Below are positions 25,297 to 34,039 of a stretch of 64,000 nucleotides of DNA, piece after piece. The stretch's first letter is position 1; each line of letters begins with the position of its first letter. The notes beneath the pieces were generated by a model, which saw only the letters and a list, made by a program, of their open reading frames with translations, made no database searches and was not told where the DNA came from. Source of the stretch: Thalassoglobus polymorphus (GTDB lineage: Bacteria > Planctomycetota > Planctomycetia > Planctomycetales > Planctomycetaceae). The stretch spans positions 1,719,541-1,783,540 of the forward strand of contig NZ_CP036267.1 of the NCBI RefSeq assembly GCF_007744255.1, in the 5' to 3' direction. Position numbers and translations under genes: made by a program.

Positions 25297-28200
25297 TGCT
25301 TCTCCAAATCCGGATATCTCCAGAAAGACCACCTGAAACAAGTGTTTTGCCATCTTTGGAGAGAGCAGATGCAAACACCTGACGCTCATGACCATGGAGA
25401 GTTGTGATCAATTGTCCAGTTTTGGCGTCCCAGATTTTGACTTGCCGGTCGCGTGCTCCAGTGACGAACCGCTGACCATTCGGGAAGGAACTGACAGTAT
25501 TCACCTTCGCTCGATGGGCTTTGATTGAGCTGACTTTTCTCGGTTCAGCTCGGTTCCATAAGTGGACAGATCCTGAATTCGTCCCGATGGCCAAGGAATT
25601 CCCTTCAAGGCAATAGCATGCATCTAACGGACCTCCGGAGACTTCGAATGATTGTGTGATCGCTCCCCCTTTGAGGACGTTTCGAAGTTCGACCTGTCCA
25701 TTTTCGAAAGTCACTGCGAGTTCGCTTGAGTCTGGATGAAAGCTGATCGAACTCAGTTTCTGGTAATCGGACGCCCATTGAGTCTGGGGAGTTGTGAGGT
25801 CGCTGAGGTTAAGAATTTGGACATCTCCCGTGCGGTTTGCGATCGCAAGCATTTGACCATCTGGAGAGAACAGGGCTTCGGTCGAACTTTCAGTGCCGCT
25901 GGGAATTTTCGATTCAACCTGTTCCTTTTTTGTATCCCAGAGCACCACCTCGTTCCCCATGGTTGCAATGGCCAGAAGATTTTTCGTGGGATGGGCTGAG
26001 ACTGATGTCACTCTTTTATCATCAAACTTTGGGATCTTTCGCGATTCCATTCTGTTGAGTGAACGAATTTCGACTCGCTCATCACCAACGATCACAGCGA
26101 CTTCATTCCCCGACGGTAAGACTTCCAGTTGCCGGATGTGTTTGTCTTCCCAGAGAACTTCCGGGAGGTTCAAACGATTGAGTCTGATGACGTTGACCGA
26201 ACCATCTCCGCTGCCGGTGACGATTAACTTTCCGTTTCGGGAAACGTCAATTGTTCCGAAACTTAATGTGTGAGTTTGAAAGCGATGAGTTTCTTGCTGA
26301 GTTGCAGGATCAAGCACAATGAGATCACCGACTGCTTTGGTGACGAGCAATTGATTGGAGTCATTCGAGTTTTCCAGATCGCCAACGGCTCCGTCGCCAA
26401 TGGGGGTGGAAGCAACTTGCTCACCAGTTTCTACATCCCACCAGAGGACCTGCCCAGAATAAGTTCCCGCTGCGATTTGTTTCCCATCAGCTGAGTACGT
26501 GAAGTGAAGCAACAGAGGGCACGGGCCAAGAGTTCCCAGTTTAATCCGATTTGCAATATCCCAGCGTGTGATGATTTCATTGTTCGTGCCGACTGCAAGC
26601 TGCTGGCCGTCAGGAGAAAATCGAAAGTCGACGAGCTCCGGCTTTCCAGTTGGGATCTGAGCCACCATCTCAAGATCCTCGATTGACCAAATTCGCACCG
26701 CCCCGGTTTTTCCGCCAGTTGCGATCTGTTTTCCGTCAGGGGAGAAGCGTATGAGTTCAACTGACGGACCGTGCTTCACTTCGCGGGTTGGCGTTTCAGC
26801 CTCAACGGGGTTCCAGAACCTGAGCCAACCATCGTTTGATCCGGTGGCGAGGAGCGAACTGGATGGGGAGAACGAAAGAGTTGTCACTTTTCCAGCTGGA
26901 ATTTTGCAAACCCGCAGAACCTCGCCAGTATCGGTGCTCCAAATGTGGAACTCTTTCGGTGTTCCACAGGCTGCGAACAGGTCTCCTTGCCTTGAAATTG
27001 CGACATCTGACACGGGATCAGAAATGCCTACAGATTGCATAAAAACATTGGACTTTGAATTGAAATAGTTCCATTCGAAGCCACGGAAACTTTCAAGACC
27101 TTCTCCGTCCATGAAGGGGAGGACAACCTGCTTGAGAGCATGTATGTCGCCTGAGCGTAAATGCTCGGTCGCGAGATTCATTTGTGCTCGATAAAACATT
27201 CCGTTGGCAATTTCTGCACTTCGCAAAGCTTGAATCCAGAAGTAGCTGACGCCAGCCAAACCGAGAGACAGACTTAAAAATAGACTTGCCAGTAACGTCG
27301 CGACACCCGGTCGACGACGGCACCAGCGCCACGTTTTTTCAATTGAAGAGACTGGCCGAGCTTTGATCGGTTCGCCCTTTTGGAAACGTGTCAGTTCTTC
27401 TGCGACTTCAGAAGAACTTTGGTACCGTTTCTCAGGGTCTCGTTCGAGACATTTCAGGCAGATCGTCTCTAAGTCCTTGGGGACACTCGGGTCGAGAGAA
27501 TTCGGAGTGGGAGCGTCTTCATAAATTTTCTGATGTAAAATTGCCCGGACGTTTCCTCGAAATGGCTGATGGAGGGTGAGCATTTCGAAAAGAATAATTC
27601 CGATTGCGTAAATGTCTGATCGATGATCGGTTTCACGAGTCTTTCCGCTCGCTTGCTCAGGGGACATATACTTCGCGGTTCCGAGCACCTGACCTTCAGA
27701 CGAGATCGAAGCTTCGGCAGAGATCTTTTTCGCGAGACCGAAGTCGGTGACGAATGGCTGACCTTCCTTATTTAAGATGATATTCGCCGGTTTGATATCC
27801 CGGTGAACAACTCCGTTTTCATGGGCGTGTTGAAGTGCATTGGCGATGTCGATCAGAATTTCGCAAGTCCGCTCAGTCGTTGTTTTTCCAGTCGAGAGCA
27901 AATCCCGCAAGGTCATTCCGTCAATGAATTCACTCGCAATGAAAACTTGCCCCTCTTCGACTCCGACTTCAAAGATCGAAACGATGTTCGGGTGTTTGAG
28001 CTTCGCAGCCGTTTTGGCCTCATGGAGAAGCGAGCCGACGTCGTTGTCCTTTGAGACGGGAACTTTCAAGGCGACTTGTCGACCCAGGTTGTCATCTTCA
28101 GCTAGCCAAACGGACCCAAATCCTCCCCGACCAACAAGTTTAAGAAGCGAGAAGTGGGCGAGTTTTTCTTGCGACATCGTTCCCGGATTTGTCGCAACGC

Positions 28201-28354
28201 GGGTTTCTCCGACATCGATCTGGAATTCAACTTCACCGCATCTTGGACAATGGATGCTTGAGAAGGTATCAATCACATTAGGAGTATCATCGTTCTCACC
28301 ACTCTCGACGATGACCTCAACAGATTCTTTACAGGACGGGCATTGGACCAACAT
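25292..28354 (-). CDS. Ser/Thr protein kinase with zinc ribbon and WD40 repeats
   Basis: A 1020-residue Hanks-type kinase. Residues 1-45 hold two CPxC pairs (CPSC, CPRC) that may form a zinc ribbon. The kinase domain (about 68-330) has a glycine loop GRGGFG, Lys97, HRDIKPAN at 184 and DFGLAK at 204, so it should be active. One transmembrane helix (about 345-365) anchors it, and the C-terminal ~600 residues are WD40-like beta-propeller repeats, likely extracytoplasmic. This layout is a planctomycete speciality for signalling. ATG 28354 has GGAGAG a few bases upstream. It diverges from DUF427 with only 31 bases between the starts. The stop TAG lies at the edge of an R2 repeat. Confidence 0.93.
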   Translation of the reverse strand: MLVQCPSCKESVEVIVESGENDDTPNVIDTFSSIHCPRCGEVEFQIDVGETRVATNPGTMSQEKLAHFSLLKLVGRGGFGSVWLAEDDNLGRQVALKVPVSKDNDVGSLLHEAKTAAKLKHPNIVSIFEVGVEEGQVFIASEFIDGMTLRDLLSTGKTTTERTCEILIDIANALQHAHENGVVHRDIKPANIILNKEGQPFVTDFGLAKKISAEASISSEGQVLGTAKYMSPEQASGKTRETDHRSDIYAIGIILFEMLTLHQPFRGNVRAILHQKIYEDAPTPNSLDPSVPKDLETICLKCLERDPEKRYQSSSEVAEELTRFQKGEPIKARPVSSIEKTWRWCRRRPGVATLLASLFLSLSLGLAGVSYFWIQALRSAEIANGMFYRAQMNLATEHLRSGDIHALKQVVLPFMDGEGLESFRGFEWNYFNSKSNVFMQSVGISDPVSDVAISRQGDLFAACGTPKEFHIWSTDTGEVLRVCKIPAGKVTTLSFSPSSSLLATGSNDGWLRFWNPVEAETPTREVKHGPSVELIRFSPDGKQIATGGKTGAVRIWSIEDLEMVAQIPTGKPELVDFRFSPDGQQLAVGTNNEIITRWDIANRIKLGTLGPCPLLLHFTYSADGKQIAAGTYSGQVLWWDVETGEQVASTPIGDGAVGDLENSNDSNQLLVTKAVGDLIVLDPATQQETHRFQTHTLSFGTIDVSRNGKLIVTGSGDGSVNVIRLNRLNLPEVLWEDKHIRQLEVLPSGNEVAVIVGDERVEIRSLNRMESRKIPKFDDKRVTSVSAHPTKNLLAIATMGNEVVLWDTKKEQVESKIPSGTESSTEALFSPDGQMLAIANRTGDVQILNLSDLTTPQTQWASDYQKLSSISFHPDSSELAVTFENGQVELRNVLKGGAITQSFEVSGGPLDACYCLEGNSLAIGTNSGSVHLWNRAEPRKVSSIKAHRAKVNTVSSFPNGQRFVTGARDRQVKIWDAKTGQLITTLHGHERQVFASALSKDGKTLVSGGLSGDIRIWRSK

Positions 28355-28385
28355 GCACACTCTCCAGGGCTCTGATGAGATAGTT

Positions 28386-28667
28386 ATGAAAGCAATTTGG
28401 AATGAAATAATAGTAGCAGAGTCGGACGACACCGTCGTTGTCGATGGAAATCACTACTTCCCAAGAGAGTCACTCAGCGATGAATTTATTGAAAAAAGTT
28501 CGACAACAAGTGTTTGCAGCTGGAAGGGAACTGCCAATTATTTCACGTTAAAAGTCAACGGGAAGACCAATCCAGATGCGGTCTGGTACTACCCTGAACC
28601 GAAAGAGGAGGCGCAGCAAATCGCTGGGCGCATTGCGTTCTGGAAAGGTGTTCAGATTGTAGAGTAA
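28386..28667 (+). CDS. DUF427 domain protein
   Basis: A 93-residue DUF427 protein. Hallmarks are the central TSVCSWKGTANYFTLKV block, the AVWYYPEPKEEAQQIAGRIAF block and the terminal FWKGV. DUF427 proteins are small, all-beta and of unsettled role. The ATG at 28386 is chosen because the DUF427 match begins there. A much longer in-frame extension runs antisense through the kinase and is not real. The start codons of this gene and the kinase are separated by 31 bases, so at least one promoter must lie inside the opposite gene. Confidence 0.85.
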   Translation: MKAIWNEIIVAESDDTVVVDGNHYFPRESLSDEFIEKSSTTSVCSWKGTANYFTLKVNGKTNPDAVWYYPEPKEEAQQIAGRIAFWKGVQIVE

Positions 28668-28710
28668 GCGAGTCGGGCCGGGTGAGTTTGCTGCGGCCTC
28701 AAACATTCTC

Positions 28711-28815
28711 ACGTTGTGTTGGGGCTGCAACTGTTTGTGGAGGTTTTTGCAACCCTGCTTAAGCACTTGTAGCTCTGTATGGGGCTATGCAACTCTGTGT
28801 GGGTGCTGCATCAGT
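28711..28815. repeat. Short degenerate direct repeats
   Basis: Three related units, TGTTGGGGCTGCAACTGT, TGTATGGGGCTATGCAACTCTG and TGTGTGGGTGCTGCATCAG, follow in tandem at about 35-45 base spacing between the convergent DUF427 and TadG-like genes. The likeness is loose and the origin unknown. Confidence 0.4.
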
Positions 28816-28826
28816 GGCATTGCTAA

Positions 28827-30332
28827 TTACGGGCACGCCAGTGGATTTGCACAATTGAGGTTCTCGTCGTCAAGGTGATAGATTCTTAGACGACCTGTCG
28901 AGCACTGGTACGTTGCGTCGGCCTTAGCGGTCACATGGAATGGACCGATCGGAACTCCAAATAGCATGTTGCACAAACTGGGGACTTCATAAGTGGCCTG
29001 AGCCCGGACAGCCAACCCGTAGCCTCCAACTCCGCTGGTTTGTTGTAAGTGAGCAATTGATTGTCCGTTGTTGCCGCCAACGTTGAGTCGAGGAGGTTGA
29101 TCGGGCAGGTAGCCTGCGAACGTCATTCCGCTTCGTGTGGCTGCGGCACAACTTCCCCAAGGTGCAAACGAGACGTTGGAGCAGGCACGCTGTCCAATCG
29201 ATTGGGAGTTGGTGTTGTTGTTAAACGATCCAGTGATGTACGCACCATTGTTGAAGAACACGGTCACTTCAGCTCCCATGTTTCCGATGGCATCTCCGTC
29301 GAATAGTGGGAAACCATTTGTGTTATTATTGACGAGTGCTCCGAAACGAATGCGGTCACCTGGTTCGAATGGACTTTGTGTGCAAGTTTTTGAATCACAT
29401 GGTTGAGAACCACAGAAGTCGATGGCAAGGACTTTACCACGTTGACCCGCTGGGGCGATCCCTGTGGCTGAGGACTCGAGTCGCCCCCCTGCTCCATCGT
29501 CACCAAATTGTGCAGTCGAGAGCACCGAGAAGCTGACATCTCCTGGTGAGATCCCTAAAACGTCCGCCTGAGTGCGATCATCTGAGCTACAGGCCAGATC
29601 ATTAAAGAAACATCGAACCTTGTTGGTGACGTCAGAAGACGATGTGTTCGATGAGACTGTCGGCTGCAGGAGTCTGAAATCGAACACGGGGTCATTTGGG
29701 CCAAAGTTATCTGGAAGTCGAATGACAACTCGCGTGACATACGTACCGGGAGGGGTTGTATTCGTCGGTTGGACGGAGATTCCCCAATCATTATTCGCCG
29801 CTCCTGCGAGGGTGGCAAAGCCACTGGCGTCGACGAGAACATTAGCTGGGACTGCGCAACCGTAGGCGTTACATGGATCGAATTGAAAATCTGGGTTGTT
29901 GCAAACGAGTGAACCGAAGACGAACACGCCATTGCAGTCAGCGTTTGAAGTCCCCGTCACAGTCGAATTTGGGGATGTGTCGTTGAGCGTGGCATCAATC
30001 GTGTCGAGCTCAACCGGTGTGCCGTTGATCATGCATAAGGCTGCGAAGTTGTTCCCTGTTTCTCTCGCAAGAGTTGTGTCTCCTCCTCCTCCGTCACCCC
30101 ATTCTTTCACGGCAGCCAGAGCGCCCGACTCTAAAGCGTTTTTGAATTGAATTCTGGCGAGCCACAGATTTCCTATTTCCAGAATCACGCAGAGCAGAAT
30201 CAAGATAATTGGGATTGAGACGATGGCCCAAAACGTAATGATTCCAGAGCGAGAACTCTGCGGTTGAGAGGAGTGCAGAGCGTTGCGTTTCTTGAGCGAG
30301 TTTCGAGATGTTTTTTCGAGACGGGGTGTCAT
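28827..30332 (-). CDS. TadG-like pilus-assembly protein
   Basis: A 501-residue protein with one N-terminal membrane helix (GIITFWAIVSIPIILILLCV) preceded by a basic cytoplasmic stretch, then LARIQFKNALESGALAAVKE, typical of TadG/TadE-like pilus proteins. The long exported part is Asn/Thr/Gly-rich with about 18 cysteines in pairs, which suggests disulfides. TadG-like proteins belong to Flp/Tad pilus systems, where they are thought to act with TadE in assembly. It lies downstream of the TadE-like gene with a gap of 69 bases. No TadA ATPase or secretin is in the window. Confidence 0.78.
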   Translation of the reverse strand: MTPRLEKTSRNSLKKRNALHSSQPQSSRSGIITFWAIVSIPIILILLCVILEIGNLWLARIQFKNALESGALAAVKEWGDGGGGDTTLARETGNNFAALCMINGTPVELDTIDATLNDTSPNSTVTGTSNADCNGVFVFGSLVCNNPDFQFDPCNAYGCAVPANVLVDASGFATLAGAANNDWGISVQPTNTTPPGTYVTRVVIRLPDNFGPNDPVFDFRLLQPTVSSNTSSSDVTNKVRCFFNDLACSSDDRTQADVLGISPGDVSFSVLSTAQFGDDGAGGRLESSATGIAPAGQRGKVLAIDFCGSQPCDSKTCTQSPFEPGDRIRFGALVNNNTNGFPLFDGDAIGNMGAEVTVFFNNGAYITGSFNNNTNSQSIGQRACSNVSFAPWGSCAAATRSGMTFAGYLPDQPPRLNVGGNNGQSIAHLQQTSGVGGYGLAVRAQATYEVPSLCNMLFGVPIGPFHVTAKADATYQCSTGRLRIYHLDDENLNCANPLACP

Positions 30333-30401
30333 TATCTGTCAACTTTCGAGGCAAGGGGCGAGGCTCACCAGACGAGTCACTCAAGACGCAAGCTCAGGAT
30401 G

Positions 30402-30941
30402 TTATTGGTTTTCGTAGGGGTGCGTTGTTGCCAGCTCTAGATTCAAATTCTCGGTGTTAAATCCGAATGTCTTCAATAGGTTTGGCGAGACTGTTGGCAA
30501 GGCAACGCAGACCACCACGCGAACTGCATGGGGAGCAGGAGTCGGCGGGTTAGGAAGTGCTGGAGTATTTTGCTCTGGGCAAGTCCCACTTTCTGCGGAT
30601 CCCCCGTTCGTCCCAATGTTATGTTGCAAGCGAACCCCTTCGGTTGCATCGGGGCCGTATCCGGCGTTTTCCAGATAATCGTCAACGGGACCACGGATCG
30701 CCACGGCTGTCGCTGCTGTGGTCGAAGCGTCGAGACCGACTGTCTCTGCGGCGAGCTTCGCTCCCAATCGGCTCGCAGCGGCGACATGCATCGACCCGGT
30801 CATGATGAGACCCATCTCAATGACACCTGCGAGGAGAATCGCGATCACCGGAAGCCATAAAATCGTTTCCAGCGTTACGATCGCCTGACGATGTCTGGAT
30901 CTGTTCCTGGAGCAGGTATGTGCGTTTCTGGAGATTAACAC
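30402..30941 (-). CDS. TadE-like pilus protein
   Basis: A 179-residue protein with a basic N-terminus then a hydrophobic helix (ILWLPVIAILLAGVIEMGLI) starting near residue 29. The conserved Glu after that helix, EMG, fits TadE pseudopilin-like proteins, which are processed prepilins needed for Flp pili. The rest is a soluble exported domain with a CPEQN and a Pro-rich stretch. It is the first gene of a two-gene unit with the TadG-like protein. Residues before about 20 may be extra, since the start codon is not well supported. Confidence 0.72.
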   Translation of the reverse strand: MLISRNAHTCSRNRSRHRQAIVTLETILWLPVIAILLAGVIEMGLIMTGSMHVAAASRLGAKLAAETVGLDASTTAATAVAIRGPVDDYLENAGYGPDATEGVRLQHNIGTNGGSAESGTCPEQNTPALPNPPTPAPHAVRVVVCVALPTVSPNLLKTFGFNTENLNLELATTHPYENQ

Positions 30942-31300
30942 CGTCGTTCACAAACCTTTACGTTTACAAGGTATGGACTGAGAATTGGCTAGACGTTGAC
31001 AAACTCTCATCACAGTAGTTGAGCAAAAACGTGCAGAGCAAGACTTATTCCAATTGAAAGAGGGATCTGATTGCTTTTTCATGGCATCTTTTTCGTCCTG
31101 ACGGGGCTGAGTTCGTCAAACATCGGAAATCTCTTTGTTTCCAACCGTTTGCAGAAGTTGAAGGACCGATGTTCTTCGATTCCCGTTCGATGCAAAATGG
31201 CTTAACAATATTCCAATCACTCGACCCCGTGAGCCTGAGCCGATACAGTTCCACCTGTACTTTCTTCTCACTTTGACACCGAAACACTTTAGAAACAGAC
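30942..31300. other. Intergenic region, TadE-like to gnd
   Basis: About 360 bases between divergent genes. It should contain the promoters for the TadE-like unit and gnd. Short open frames exist but none has a recognisable product. No repeat copy seen. Confidence 0.4.
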
Positions 31301-32767
31301 ATGCAAAACGACATCGGATTGATCGGTTTGGCCGTGATGGGCCAAAATCTTGTACTCAACATGGCCAATCACGGGTTTTCGGTCGCTGTTTACAATCGAA
31401 CGACGAAAACGATGACAGACTTCGTCGGTGGCCTCAAAGATGAGCCGAAAGACAAGGTTTGGGATGGAACTATTGACCGTGTCAATGGTTATGAAGACAT
31501 TAAAGACTTCGTAGCGTCGCTGAAACGCCCTCGTCGAGTCATGATCATGGTCAAAGCGGGCGGTCCTGTCGATGGCGTCATCCAGCAACTCCAGGAGTTG
31601 CTGGAACCGGGCGACATCATCATTGACGGCGGAAACAGTGACTTCAATGACACGAATCGCCGCTCAAAAGAAATTCGCGAAGCTGGCTTCCAATTCATCG
31701 GGACAGGTGTTTCCGGTGGCGAAGAGGGGGCTCTCAAGGGGCCGTCGATCATGCCTGGTGGTCACGCCGACGCATGGCCTCACGTGAAGGAAATCCTGCA
31801 ATCGATCTCTGCCAAAGTCGGACCAAACGACGATATTCCCTGCTGTGAATGGGTTGGGGAAGATGGTGCTGGGCACTACGTCAAGATGGTTCACAACGGA
31901 ATCGAATACGGAGATATGCAGCTGATCTGCGAAGCGTATTTCATCCTGAAACACGCTCTGGGGTTGACCAACGACGAACTGTACAAGGTCTTCAAAGAAT
32001 GGAATGAAGGAGAGTTGGCGAGCTATTTGATTGAGATCACTCGCGACATCTTCACAGTCAAAGATGAAGAATCTGGGAATGATCTGGTGGATCAGATCCT
32101 CGATACTGCCAAGCAAAAAGGGACCGGGAAATGGATGGGGCAACATGCTCTCGATCTTGGTGTTCCGACCACCCTCATTACTGAAGCAGTTTACGCTCGT
32201 TGCCTTTCCGGTCAAAAAGATGCCCGCGTCCGTGCATCCAAAGTGCTCAGTGGACCAGAGACAAAATTTGAAGGTGATCGCGACCAGTTCATCGAAGATG
32301 TTCGACAAGCACTCTACGCGTCGAAACTCGTCAGCTACGCCCAAGGGTATGTTCAACTGGACGCCGCAGCTGAAGAATTCGGTTGGAAGCTGAACAACGG
32401 GAATATCGCTCTACTCTGGCGCGGTGGATGTATCATTCGGTCTGTCTTCCTGGAAGACATTAAGAAGGCCTTCGACAAGAACCCAGAACTCGAAAACCTG
32501 CTCTTGGATGACTTCTTCAAGACAGCTATCGACAAAGCTCAACCTGCCTGGCGACGCGTTATCTCAACAGCCGTCAACCTTGGATTGCCGGTTCCTGGCT
32601 TTGGTGCGGCACTCACATATTATGATGGCTATCGCCGAGACCGACTCCCAGCGAATCTGCTTCAGGCTCAACGTGATTACTTCGGTGCTCACACTTACGA
32701 ACGAGTCGACAAAGAACGTGGTGAAACGTTCCATACCGACTGGATTCGCGAACGGAATCTAACATAG
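31301..32767 (+). CDS. gnd: 6-phosphogluconate dehydrogenase, decarboxylating
   Basis: A 488-residue cytosolic enzyme of the oxidative pentose phosphate pathway: 6-phosphogluconate plus NADP+ gives ribulose 5-phosphate, CO2 and NADPH. Visible motifs are the cofactor fold GLAVMGQNL, DGGNSDFNDTNRR, GVSGGEEGALKGPSIMPGG and the active-site KMVHNGIEYGDMQ. Length fits the long-chain class. The stop TAG lies at the edge of an R1 repeat, and a perfect 40-base palindromic terminator follows. It has no functional link to the neighbouring pilus-like genes on the other strand. Confidence 0.97.
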   Translation: MQNDIGLIGLAVMGQNLVLNMANHGFSVAVYNRTTKTMTDFVGGLKDEPKDKVWDGTIDRVNGYEDIKDFVASLKRPRRVMIMVKAGGPVDGVIQQLQELLEPGDIIIDGGNSDFNDTNRRSKEIREAGFQFIGTGVSGGEEGALKGPSIMPGGHADAWPHVKEILQSISAKVGPNDDIPCCEWVGEDGAGHYVKMVHNGIEYGDMQLICEAYFILKHALGLTNDELYKVFKEWNEGELASYLIEITRDIFTVKDEESGNDLVDQILDTAKQKGTGKWMGQHALDLGVPTTLITEAVYARCLSGQKDARVRASKVLSGPETKFEGDRDQFIEDVRQALYASKLVSYAQGYVQLDAAAEEFGWKLNNGNIALLWRGGCIIRSVFLEDIKKAFDKNPELENLLLDDFFKTAIDKAQPAWRRVISTAVNLGLPVPGFGAALTYYDGYRRDRLPANLLQAQRDYFGAHTYERVDKERGETFHTDWIRERNLT

Positions 32768-32868
32768 AGCATTTCCAATGCTTTTTGTACCCGTGAAGTT
32801 CACGTTCATGACTTCATAGGCTTCTACCCACGAGGCAGAACGCGAACGCCAATTTGTAAACTGCTAAA
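32764..32868 (-). repeat. Dispersed repeat family R1, copy 5
   Basis: Read on the minus strand it has AAATTGGCGTTC, GTTCTGCCTCGTGG, GAAGTCATGAACG and ACTTCACGGG, ending AAAGCATTGGAAATGCTCTA. It shows the family order with a sub-type right half shared with the copy at 54942. Its terminal TAG is the gnd stop codon. Confidence 0.75.
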
Positions 32869-32905
32869 AAAACAGCTCTCGAAGCATGCTTCGAGAGCTG
32901 TTTTT
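32866..32905 (+). terminator. Perfect palindromic terminator after gnd
   Basis: AAACAGCTCTCGAAGCA is followed directly by TGCTTCGAGAGCTGTTT, an almost loopless palindrome of about 38 bases, flanked by A-run and T-run. It can act as a bidirectional intrinsic terminator. It directly follows the R1 copy. Confidence 0.85.
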
Positions 32906-33060
32906 AATGAGTGATTCAGCGAGTCAGTAGGACTTGCCGGGGAACTGAGTCCGAAACTGCTCAAGTCTGTTTTTAGTGCTTGGCTTGCTCGTGGTCGTCA
33001 TTTGATGACTTATTGGAGCAGTTGGTCACGGGGCACCAGACGCGTGCATCAATTTCTATC

Positions 33061-33127
33061 GCAATTTCGCTGGTGAAACGGGTTCTTCACGGGCCATGAT
33101 AGTGTGCAAGTTGCTCGAACGGCTCTA
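33061..33127 (+). repeat. Dispersed repeat family R1, copy 6 (right half)
   Basis: GCAATTTCGCTGGTGAAACG, GTTCTTCACGGG and CAAGTTGCTCGAACGG match the right half of R1 copies 3 and 4. The terminus CTA at 33125-33127 is, on the minus strand, the TAG stop codon of the TPR lipoprotein gene. The left half is not clear. Confidence 0.65.
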
Positions 33128-34039
33128 TCGTCCAGCGATGGGTTGCTGGTTGTTCAATTGCTCTTGTTGTTGCGACGTCAATGGTTTGAGAGTTGTCTTG
33201 CCGGGCTGAGTGACAAATGAGTGTTTGGGTTGAGTTGTGCTGTGTTGCACTGGGATGATTTGCGAAGGTGCCTCTTGCGGGGCAGGCTGGCTTGCCTCTT
33301 CAGCAACTCCGGTGCTTCGTTCTGTTTCCAGTTTGGCGAGCCATTTCTGTGCCTGCTCAAGTTGAGGCTTTTTGGTGACGGCCAACAGGAAGTGTTTCTC
33401 AGCGTTATCGAGGTCACCCTCTTCGTGAAGAATCAGGCCGACGTTGTAGTGCCCTTCTGCATCACCCACGGTTCGAATGAAGTGCGGGAGTGCGGATTCG
33501 ACATCTCCAGAATGGACTAAAGCGACTGCCAATTGGTATCGATAGCCGATCTTGTCTGGCTCAGAGAGCATCGCTGCGGTTAAAGGCTCTAATGCCTCGT
33601 GCCACCGTTCTTGTGACGCATAGAACTGTCCGAGGCCATACTTGGCTTCCGTCGATTCCGGTGAGAGCCGAAGTGCACGTTTATATTTTTGTTCAGCTTC
33701 TGCGAATTGCCCAGCTACTTGATCTAAGCGGGCGAGGCCGAGGATCGCGTCGACGTTATCGGGTTCTTTTTGGGCGACAGCGGCGTAGTGTTTACGAGCT
33801 TCCCCAACCTGATTGATGTCTTCCATCCACTTGGCATAAGCAAGTTTCAGCTCTTCCGGGTTTTCAGGATCGGGTGGAGTCTCAGGAATCGTTTCTTCGT
33901 ATGAAACCTGTTTGGTTTTCGACTTCTTTTCCGATTTGGAAAGAGCAGCCGGTTTGGAAATCGTAATACATCCGGAGAATAGTAGACCCAGTAGGCAACT
34001 ACTAAGTAATACAAATTTTCCAAGGGGTGACCGTCTCAA
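33125..34039 (-). CDS. TPR lipoprotein, TadD-like
   Basis: With a TTG start at 34039 the 304-residue protein begins MRRSPLGKFV and has a lipoprotein signal ending LLFSGC (Cys24). About five TPR units follow (for example AILGLARLDQVAGQFAEAEQ and KYGLGQFYASQERWHEAL), then a Gln/Pro/Thr-rich tail. TPR lipoproteins of this kind (TadD) assist Flp pilus assembly. The TTG overlaps the TGA of the AAA gene as TTGA, and AGGAGA sits 6 bases before it, a strong sign of coupled translation. Longer in-frame starts at 34081-34090 would hide the signal peptide. Confidence 0.82.
   Translation of the reverse strand: MRRSPLGKFVLLSSCLLGLLFSGCITISKPAALSKSEKKSKTKQVSYEETIPETPPDPENPEELKLAYAKWMEDINQVGEARKHYAAVAQKEPDNVDAILGLARLDQVAGQFAEAEQKYKRALRLSPESTEAKYGLGQFYASQERWHEALEPLTAAMLSEPDKIGYRYQLAVALVHSGDVESALPHFIRTVGDAEGHYNVGLILHEEGDLDNAEKHFLLAVTKKPQLEQAQKWLAKLETERSTGVAEEASQPAPQEAPSQIIPVQHSTTQPKHSFVTQPGKTTLKPLTSQQQEQLNNQQPIAGR

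Noticed and set aside
27840-28385. Long N-terminal extension of the DUF427 gene
   Set aside because: It runs antisense through the kinase domain coding region; the DUF427 match begins at the ATG at 28386.
31664-32356. A 230-codon open frame antisense to gnd
   Set aside because: It is embedded in a well conserved enzyme gene; no family likeness.
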